A stretch of 40,206 nucleotides of DNA from Betaproteobacteria bacterium. Lineage in GTDB: Bacteria; Pseudomonadota; Gammaproteobacteria; Burkholderiales; Burkholderiaceae_C. The DNA is taken from positions 1-40,206 of the forward strand of contig JANYKR010000002.1 in assembly GCA_025358155.1 (NCBI GenBank), written 5' to 3'. Under the pieces are notes generated by a model, which had not been told where the DNA came from, made no database searches, and saw only the letters and a program-made list of their open reading frames with translations. Shown in pieces: positions 34,850-40,206 of the stretch; within the stretch, counting starts at the first letter, position 1; each line of letters starts with the position of its first letter. A program made the translations under genes and the position numbers.

Positions 34850-35640
34850 GACGCCCGCCCCAGGTAGGCGTCCAGCACCAGCGGGTCCCTGCGGACCTGG
34901 GCGGGCGTGCCGTAGGCCAGCCGGCGCCCCAGGTCGAGCACGCAGATGCGGTCGGCCACCGCCATGATCAGGTCCATGTGGTGCTCGATCACGACCAGCG
35001 CCACGCCGTCGCGCTTGAGGCTTTGCAGCAGCAGCACCAGCCGCTCCAGGTCTTCGCCGCCCAGGCCAGCGGCGGGCTCGTCGAGCAACAGCACCCGGGC
35101 ACCGTCACCAAAGGCCAGGGCAATCGACAACATGCGCTGCACGCCGTAGGGCGTCTCCTTGGGCCGCAGGCCGTGGTACTGCGCCGGGATACCGAAGCGC
35201 AGCAACTGTGCGGCCGCAAATGCCTGCGCAGCGGCGCGGCGCCGGGCAGCGGCCCAGGGCCGGAACACACTGCCCAGCAGGCCGGCATGCGCGCGTGCGC
35301 CCAGCACCGCCACCAGGTTGTCAAGCACGCTAAGGTCTTCAAAAAATGCGTTCTGCTGAAAGGCTCGCTTGACGCCCAGCGCAGCCAGGCCATGGGCGGG
35401 CACAGCGCTCACGTCGCGACCGGCCAGGCTGATGCGGCCTTGCCGCTGCACCAGCGCGGTGGTGGCCTCGTAACAACTGCTCTTGCCCGCACCGTTGGGG
35501 CCGATGATGCCCAGCAACTCGCCGGCGTGCACCTCCCAGCTCACGTCGTCCAGTGCCACCAGTGCACCGTAGCGCACGCCCAGCCCCTCGACCCGCAGCG
35601 CGGGTGCGGGCGCTGTGCCGGCTGATTCAGCCAATGCCAT
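34846..35640 (-). CDS. livG: LivG-type ABC transporter ATPase
   Basis: A 264-residue ATPase with Walker A GPNGAGKSS (47-55), Walker B LLLDEPAAGL (184-193) and the H-loop region VIEHHMDLIM. The ABC signature is degenerate: TPYGVQ (163-168) instead of the usual LSYGQQ. If real, the composite ATP site that uses this signature may be weak, as in asymmetric ABC transporters. ATG 35640 gives the family start but has no strong ribosome site; GTG 35670 is in frame. A 117-bp hairpin-rich gap separates it from livK, unlike the other joints in the operon, which all overlap. Confidence 0.9.
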   Translation of the reverse strand: MALAESAGTAPAPALRVEGLGVRYGALVALDDVSWEVHAGELLGIIGPNGAGKSSCYEATTALVQRQGRISLAGRDVSAVPAHGLAALGVKRAFQQNAFFEDLSVLDNLVAVLGARAHAGLLGSVFRPWAAARRRAAAQAFAAAQLLRFGIPAQYHGLRPKETPYGVQRMLSIALAFGDGARVLLLDEPAAGLGGEDLERLVLLLQSLKRDGVALVVIEHHMDLIMAVADRICVLDLGRRLAYGTPAQVRRDPLVLDAYLGRAS

Positions 35641-35671
35641 CTCAGAGGTTCGGCGCAGTGATCTGGCCACA

Positions 35672-35757
35672 AGCGGACGCCGAGAAACCGGCTCTGCCGG
35701 TCCGCTGGCGTTGCCCTCTTGAGGGAGCGGGCGCAGCGCGTAGCGGGTGAGGGAGGG
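35672..35757. repeat. Hairpin-rich element between livK and livG
   Basis: Nested inverted repeats: AGCGGAC (35672-35678) with GTCCGCT (35700-35706), ACCGGC-TCT-GCCGGT (35687-35701) and CCCTC-TT-GAGGG (35714-35725), followed by CGC-rich sequence up to the livK stop. Such elements after a binding-protein gene often stabilise its mRNA end or reduce downstream expression, which would give more LivK than ATPase. This role is inference. Confidence 0.6.
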
Positions 35758-36891
35758 TCAAGGCTGCACGGCAATCTTGCCGTTCTGCACGGCAAAGAGG
35801 TAGTGGCGCGAGCCCAGCTGGCCATTGGCCTCGAACTTGATGTCGCCCATCACCGTGCCCTTGAAACTGCCGCCACGGATGCGCTTGGCGATGGCTTCGC
35901 GGTCCAGGGTCTTGAGCTCGTTGGCGGCCATGGCCCACACCTGCAGTGCGGTGGCCCCCAGCGCCATGAACTTGTCGGGCGTGTACTTGAACATCTCTTG
36001 CGACTTGGCCACAAAGCGCTGGTTGGCCGGGTTGGACGCAAACGGCTCCACCGTCGGGAAGTAGATGTCGGCACCCACCAGGCCATTGGCAGCGTCACCG
36101 GCCACCTCGATCACGCTGGGTGCCACCGTGCCCACAGCCGCCACGAACTTGCCGGGCAGGCGCGACTGACGGGCCTGCCGGATGGTGGCGGGCATGCCCA
36201 GGCCCTCATTGGCGTTGATGGCCACCGTGACATCCGGCTTGGCCGCCACCACATTGGTCAATGCCACCCGGAAGTCGGCCTGAGCGAACGGGAACTTCTC
36301 TTCGGCTACCTTTTCGTAAGCCCAGTTCAGCTTTTTCAGCTCGTTTTCGATCGAGGCCTGCGCGCCGTTACCGTAGGCGTCGTTCTGGGTCAGAAAAGCC
36401 ACCCGCTTGGCCTTGGCGATGTTGGCGATGTAGTTGGCCAGCACCGCACCGTCCTGCGAGTTGGAGCTGTTGAGCCGCACCGCCAGCGGATTGCCTTCGC
36501 CCGACAAAATGCTGTCCGCCTTGGAAATGGCGGTGAGGTCGAGCACCCCGGCGCGTGAGAGCACCGGCTGCATCGCCAGCGTGACAGGGCTGTTCCAGCC
36601 CTCGATCACCACCGCCACGCCGGCCGTGGCCAGCTCGGTGGCACGCGACACGCCAACGGCCGGGGTCGATTCATCATCGCGCGAGACGATCTCGATCTTG
36701 CGGCCCAGCACGCCGCCCGCCTCGTTGACCAGCGCCGCCATCACGTTGATCGCGTTGGTGACATGCTGGCCCTGCGGGCCGGCGCCGCCCGACAGCGGCA
36801 GGATCACGCCCACCTTTACGGTGCCTTGGGCAGCCGCAGCAACGCACAGGCCCAGCGCAGCGGCCGCAAGCAGGGAACGGATCAGCTTCAT
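35758..36891 (-). CDS. livK: LivK-type branched-chain ABC transporter substrate-binding protein
   Basis: A 377-residue periplasmic binding protein. ATG 36891 has AGGAG 9 bp upstream and starts a signal peptide (MKLIRSLLAAAALGLCVAAA, cut near AQGTV). The type I binding fold follows: VKVGVILPLSGGAGPQGQ, then NEAGGVLGRKIEIVSRDDES, VVIEGWNSPVTLAM, FLTQNDAYGNGAQAS and KFMALGATALQVWAMAANEL. The ligand pocket cannot be read by eye; the genes around it suggest an organic acid. It is the first gene of livKGFHM-tetR and is divergent from the CoA-transferase gene. Confidence 0.94.
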   Translation of the reverse strand: MKLIRSLLAAAALGLCVAAAAQGTVKVGVILPLSGGAGPQGQHVTNAINVMAALVNEAGGVLGRKIEIVSRDDESTPAVGVSRATELATAGVAVVIEGWNSPVTLAMQPVLSRAGVLDLTAISKADSILSGEGNPLAVRLNSSNSQDGAVLANYIANIAKAKRVAFLTQNDAYGNGAQASIENELKKLNWAYEKVAEEKFPFAQADFRVALTNVVAAKPDVTVAINANEGLGMPATIRQARQSRLPGKFVAAVGTVAPSVIEVAGDAANGLVGADIYFPTVEPFASNPANQRFVAKSQEMFKYTPDKFMALGATALQVWAMAANELKTLDREAIAKRIRGGSFKGTVMGDIKFEANGQLGSRHYLFAVQNGKIAVQP

Positions 36892-36912
36892 CGGGGTGGC
36901 TCCTGTAGGTGG

Positions 36913-36929
36913 GCCGCCAGCATGGCGGC
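36913..36929. promoter_or_regulatory. Hairpin in the livK leader
   Basis: GCCGCC-AGCAT-GGCGGC, a perfect 6-bp stem with a 5-base loop, lies 10 bp upstream of the livK ribosome site, inside the leader expected from the promoter at 36949-36978. It may affect mRNA stability or translation. Confidence 0.35.
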
Positions 36930-36948
36930 AGGTCAATGCCAGCGATCA

Positions 36949-36978
36949 AAGGTACCACCCAGTATGTCGGGCCGTCAA
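36949..36978 (-). promoter_or_regulatory. Possible livK operon promoter
   Basis: On the minus strand TTGACG (plus-strand 36973-36978) and TACCTT (36949-36954) are 18 bp apart. The -35 is strong and the -10 weak, as expected for a regulated promoter. The predicted start is about 50 bp before livK. Confidence 0.35.
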
Positions 36979-37068
36979 TGCGGGATGAGCCGCAGCTTCG
37001 GGCCAACTCGCGAGCCACGATCGCAGGCCAACATCGATGGGTTTGAGCCTGCCGGCCTCGCGTCAACA

Positions 37069-37097
37069 TTGCGAAGATACCCGTCGGTATGTAGTAT
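37069..37097 (+). promoter_or_regulatory. Predicted promoter of the CoA-transferase gene
   Basis: TTGCGA (37069-37074) and TAGTAT (37092-37097) are 17 bp apart, each matching four of six consensus bases. The spacer holds the ATACC/GGTAT palindrome. The predicted start is about 45 bp before the ATG at 37148. Confidence 0.45.
37077..37090. promoter_or_regulatory. Candidate TetR operator inside the promoter
   Basis: ATACCCGTCGGTAT has perfect 5-bp arms (ATACC and GGTAT) around CGTC. Its size and ATAC/GTAT ends match operators of several TetR repressors of acyl-CoA pathways. It lies exactly between the predicted -35 and -10, where binding would block polymerase. The TetR gene is the last of the divergent liv operon. 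Confidence 0.5.
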
Positions 37098-37147
37098 GCG
37101 CAGGCCGCCCGCTCGACCGCTCGACCGCCCGCCAGTTCCGCCGCCCG

Positions 37148-38389
37148 ATGACCTCACCGACCCCGCCACGCCTGCTGTCCAACATCCGGGTGCTCGACCT
37201 CAGCCGCATCCTGTCGGGGCCCTGGGCCACCCAGATGCTGGGCGACTTTGGCGCCGACGTGATCAAGATCGAGCGCCCTGGCGTGGGCGACGACCTGCGC
37301 CAGCAGGGCGCATGCCTGCAGGACAGCGCCGGCCGCGACACCACCGAGCGGGCCACCTTTCTGGCCGCCAACCGCGCCAAGCGCTCGGTCACCATCGACA
37401 TGGCGCGGCCCGAGGGCCAGGCTTTGATACGGCAACTCGCCGCCACCGCCGATGTGGTGGTCGAAAACTTCAAGACCGGCGATCTGGCCCGCTACGGGCT
37501 GGACTACGCCACGCTCGGCACCCTCAACCCGCGCCTGGTGTACTGCTCGATCACCGGTTTTGGCCAGACCGGCCCGTATGCCCAGTTGCCGGGTTATGAC
37601 CTGATCTTCCAAGCCATGGGCGGCGTGATGAGCCTCACCGGCGTACCCGACGGCGAGCCGGGCGCAGGCCCGCAGCGAGCGGGCTACCCGGTGTCTGACA
37701 TCACCACCGGCCTCTACGCCACCATCGGTGTGCTGGCCGCGCTGCACCACCGCGACACCGTCTCGGGCTGCGGCCAGCATATCGACTTGTCGCTGCTGGA
37801 TGCGCAAGTGGCCGCCGTGTCGGCCATGGCCATGGGCTATCTGGTGACCGGACAACTGCCGGTGCGCTCGGGCCTGAGCTCGCAGCTCACCGCGCCGTAT
37901 GGCGACTTTGATTGCGCCGACGGCAAGATCCTGGTGGCGGTGGCCAACGACAAACAGTTCACGGCCCTGTGCCAGGTGATCGGTCGGCCTGAACTGGTCA
38001 CCGACCCCCGCTTTGACAGCACGCCCCAGCGGGTGGCCCATCGGGGCGAATTGCGGGCCTTGCTGAACGCCCGGCTCAAGACCCTGCCGACGGGCCACTG
38101 GATGCCCCTGCTGCGTGCGGCCGGCGTGCCCAGCGGGCCGATCCATGATTTTCGCCAGGTCTTCGACGATCCGCAAATCCAGCACCGCGGCTTGGTCAAA
38201 ACGCTACACCACCCGCTGGCCGGCACGCTGCCGGTGGTGGGCAACCCGCTCAATTTTTCCGACACGCCGCTGCAGTACGACAAGCCGCCGCCGCTGCTGG
38301 GCCAGCACACGGCCGAGGTGTTGCGCGAGTTGCTGGGCCTGGACGCTGCCGAAATCGAACGACTGGCCCAGGCCAGGGTGATCGCCTGA
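37148..38389 (+). CDS. CaiB/BaiF family CoA-transferase (class III)
   Basis: A 413-residue class III CoA-transferase that moves CoA between acids. The N-terminus has RVLDLSRILSGPWATQMLGDFGADVIKIE in overlapping blocks. D184 in GYPVSDITTG is placed like the catalytic aspartate that forms the acyl anhydride, and QHIDLSLLDAQVA follows as in the family. It also has AAGVPSGPIHDFRQVFDDPQIQHRG. The substrate cannot be read. It is divergent from livK, with the candidate TetR operator between them, and overlaps the next gene by one base (TGATG). Confidence 0.92.
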   Translation: MTSPTPPRLLSNIRVLDLSRILSGPWATQMLGDFGADVIKIERPGVGDDLRQQGACLQDSAGRDTTERATFLAANRAKRSVTIDMARPEGQALIRQLAATADVVVENFKTGDLARYGLDYATLGTLNPRLVYCSITGFGQTGPYAQLPGYDLIFQAMGGVMSLTGVPDGEPGAGPQRAGYPVSDITTGLYATIGVLAALHHRDTVSGCGQHIDLSLLDAQVAAVSAMAMGYLVTGQLPVRSGLSSQLTAPYGDFDCADGKILVAVANDKQFTALCQVIGRPELVTDPRFDSTPQRVAHRGELRALLNARLKTLPTGHWMPLLRAAGVPSGPIHDFRQVFDDPQIQHRGLVKTLHHPLAGTLPVVGNPLNFSDTPLQYDKPPPLLGQHTAEVLRELLGLDAAEIERLAQARVIA

Positions 38390-39459
38390 TGGACAAGCTG
38401 CTGGTGGTGGGCGCGCTGGGCCTGGTGGGCCGCGCGGTGATCGACCGTTTCAGCCACCGCCCCGGGCTGCAGACCGTTGGCCTAGCGCGGCGCGCGGCCG
38501 ACTTTGCGCCCCAGGCCGACTGGGTGCGGGCCGACTTGCGTGATGCCGACGGCACCCGCGCGGCGCTGGCCGACCACCGCGACACCACCCACCTGGTCTA
38601 TGCCGCGCTGAACGAGCAGCCCCAGCTCACCCAGGGCTGGCGCGACCCGGCCAACATGGCCCTCAACACCCGGATGCTCGCCAACACGCTGCAGGCGCTG
38701 GAGGGTGCGCCGTTGCGGCACATCACCCTGCTGCAAGGCACCAAGGCCTACGGCCTGCACACCGGTCGGCCGATGCGGGTGCCGGCGCGCGAAGCCGATG
38801 CGCTGCAAGACCACGTCAACTTCTACTTTGACCAACAGCGCTTGGTGGCTGCACGCGCACAGCGCGATGGCTTTGGCTGGACCGCCTTCCGGCCACAGAT
38901 CGTGCTGGGCCTGGCGGTGGGCGGCGCAATGAACCCGGTGGCCACGCTGGGCGTGCAGCTGGCGTTGTGCCGCGCGCTGGGCGAGCCGCTGCGCTACCCC
39001 GGCCATCCGCACCTGCTGACCGAATGCACCGACGCCCGCCTGATTGCCCAAGCCGTCGAGTGGGCCTGGCACGCGCCGCAGGCGCAGGGCGAGGTGTTCA
39101 ACATCACCAATGGCGACGTGGTGCTGTGGCGGTCAGTCTTTGACCGGCTGGCGGTGCAATTCGAACTGCCGCTGGGCGAACCCACGCCCCAACGCATGGC
39201 CGAGGTGATGCCCCGGCATGCCGAGGTTTGGCGCCAGATCGCCGAACGCCAGGGCTTGCGCGTGGCCGATCTTGATGCCTTGATCGGCCTGTCATGGCAG
39301 TACGCCGATGCCACCTACGCTTCGCAGCGGCCGTTTGCCGTGCCGCCTCTGGTGTCGACCCTCAAGCTGCGCCAGGCGGGCTTTGGCGCGTGCATCGACA
39401 CCGAAGACTGCGTCGTCGAGCACCTGTTGGCGATGCAGCAGCAGGGCTACCTGCCCTGA
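38389..39459 (+). CDS. PRISE-like short-chain dehydrogenase (enone reductase type)
   Basis: A 356-residue extended SDR with the features of the PRISE group (progesterone 5-beta-reductase/iridoid synthase), which reduce activated C=C bonds with NADPH. The nucleotide motif GALGLVG is at 8-14. The family lysine is K119 in LLQGTKAYG, and the conserved NFY tyrosine is Y146 in VNFYFDQQ, in place of the usual YxxxK pair. GWTAFRPQIVLG and GEVFNITNGDVVLW also match. It is translated from the CoA-transferase message (one-base overlap). A role in reducing an enoyl or enone intermediate of the island is inference. Confidence 0.85.
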   Translation: MDKLLVVGALGLVGRAVIDRFSHRPGLQTVGLARRAADFAPQADWVRADLRDADGTRAALADHRDTTHLVYAALNEQPQLTQGWRDPANMALNTRMLANTLQALEGAPLRHITLLQGTKAYGLHTGRPMRVPAREADALQDHVNFYFDQQRLVAARAQRDGFGWTAFRPQIVLGLAVGGAMNPVATLGVQLALCRALGEPLRYPGHPHLLTECTDARLIAQAVEWAWHAPQAQGEVFNITNGDVVLWRSVFDRLAVQFELPLGEPTPQRMAEVMPRHAEVWRQIAERQGLRVADLDALIGLSWQYADATYASQRPFAVPPLVSTLKLRQAGFGACIDTEDCVVEHLLAMQQQGYLP

Positions 39460-40027
39460 TGAGGACGCCTTGGCGGGTGGGTGTGCACGGCGGGCGGGAC
39501 CTGCCGCACCGGCGAGTCGATGGCCACCGCCCCGTTCCCTGCAACTGTCAGTGCGTCAACCTCAGGCCGGAACGAGCTGATCAAACAACTTCCGATGCCC
39601 GTCGAAGGCAAGTTTGGCCTCATCGACCAGCGAGGTGGCGCCGTAAATCTGAACGCAGCGCCAAGTGGAAACTCTGTGACAACACCCCGGGCCTGAGGCC
39701 CGGGGTGTCGATCAGCAACCCAGCGGGCGGCCGAGGCGCGCCTGCACCTCGAGCGTTCGCTGTCGCAAGCGGTCGACGAGGCTCCGGACAGCGACGGTCC
39801 ACGCAGCTCCGGTATCGCGGCGCAGGTCGACGTGATGGCCGCGATCCTGGCAAACGCCAGCCTTGCAGCGATGGCTATCGCCAGATACCGCTCAGCGTTC
39901 CATCGGTCAGGGGTTCGGTCGCGATTGATCTGCCCGCGTCTGCCGTACCGGCCTGAAGGCAGCGGTGCCTGCCAAGCCGGCTGGCCTGCCCGGTGCAGCG
40001 CCAGCAACTGGGCGCTGCGGGCTGGCG
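39460..40027. other. Gene-poor region with possible gene remnants
   Basis: These 568 bp lack an intact recognisable gene. On the minus strand one frame reads STWRCVQIYGATSL then VDEAKLAFDGHRKLFDQLVPA to a stop near 39577, and on the plus strand another reads AAEARLHLERSLSQAVDEAP at about 39732-39791. Both look protein-like but have no credible start and are not assigned. A strong palindrome (39682-39708) lies between them. The region may be a scar of a lost gene or insertion. Confidence 0.5.
39682..39708. other. 12-bp perfect hairpin
   Basis: ACACCCCGGGCC and GGCCCGGGGTGT pair perfectly around TGA. The stem is very stable but has no T-run on either side, so it is not a standard intrinsic terminator. 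It may be part of a repeat family or an element end. Confidence 0.7.
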
Positions 40028-40206
40028 CTAACCGGCGGCCGCTGTGGTGCGGCGCCCGATCAGCGGATAGGCCGGGTCGTTGTAGCCCGGCGTGGACGGG
40101 TGGCCCGGCGCCACCAGTGCATCCACCAGCGCCTCGTCCTCTGCGCTGACGCGGTAGTCCAGCGCCGGCGCGTAGTCTTGCCACTGCGCCAAGGTCCTGG
40201 GGCCGG
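40028..40206 (-). CDS. Aldo/keto reductase, C-terminal part
   Basis: The last 58 codons and stop of a gene that starts beyond the window. GPRTLAQWQDYAPALDYRVS, then AEDEALVDALVAPGHPSTPGYNDPAYPLIGR, matches the C-terminus of NADPH-dependent aldo/keto reductases: the GPRT-LxQ motif binds the cofactor and the D-x-AP-H-PSTPGYNDPAYP tail is typical of one large bacterial subgroup. There is no visible start because the N-terminal catalytic part is missing. Function is likely reduction of an aldehyde or ketone. Confidence 0.8.
   Translation of the reverse strand, partial: GPRTLAQWQDYAPALDYRVSAEDEALVDALVAPGHPSTPGYNDPAYPLIGRRTTAAAG

Noticed and set aside
39682-39708. Perfect 12-bp hairpin as an intrinsic terminator
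   Set aside because: There is no T-run on either side, so it is listed only as a hairpin.
39447-40184. 245-codon minus-strand frame at the window end
   Set aside because: It overlaps the supported aldo/keto reductase frame and reads as low-complexity, arginine- and proline-rich sequence.

Overview
The window is GC-rich chromosomal DNA from a betaproteobacterium, most likely Burkholderiales (Comamonadaceae or a close relative). This rests on the gene content and order (lptA-lptB-rpoN, lptD-surA-rsmA, a linked secreted ribonuclease and barstar, livKGFHM next to acyl-CoA genes), on protein families typical of that order, and on GC-rich intergenic palindromes. No rRNA, tRNA, CRISPR array, phage or intact insertion sequence was seen. 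Most of it reads as stable core genome, with many ATGA-type overlaps between neighbouring genes.

Layout. 1-3953 (+): the end of lptA, then lptB, rpoN and an RlmL-type rRNA methyltransferase, closed by an intrinsic terminator. 4009-8965 (-): a YidB-like protein, an MFS transporter with rsmE, and fadD with a small unknown gene. 9356-10390 (+): a secreted barnase-type RNase and its barstar inhibitor. 10472-15250 (-): lptD-surA-rsmA, divergent from the cell-wall sugar kinase amgK (15313-16377, +) and an exported protein of unknown role. 17127-18802: a LysR regulator divergent from a small exported protein, with a clear palindromic operator between them. 18824-25375 (-): an M20 peptidase, a monoacylglycerol-lipase-like hydrolase, and a 1341-residue membrane protein that I could not assign to a family. 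25619-28624 (-): a glyoxalase-fold protein, a metX-metW gene fusion and a DUF1499 protein.

28958-39459 looks like one catabolic island. An acyl-CoA synthetase and an enoyl-CoA hydratase/isomerase (+) are followed by an opposing operon that encodes a complete branched-chain-type ABC importer (livK, G, F, H, M) and a TetR regulator as last gene. Divergent from livK are a CaiB/BaiF CoA-transferase and a PRISE-like enone reductase. A palindrome lies inside the predicted promoter of the CoA-transferase gene and is a good candidate TetR operator. The inferred logic is uptake of an organic acid, CoA activation, double-bond chemistry and repression by TetR until an acyl-CoA builds up. The substrate cannot be read from sequence.

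The window ends with about 570 bp lacking a recognisable intact gene and then the C-terminus of an aldo/keto reductase (-). The items most worth a second look are the 1341-aa sensor-like membrane protein, the MetX-MetW fusion, the catabolic island with its operator, and the RNase/barstar pair whose inhibitor has an extra C-terminal region.
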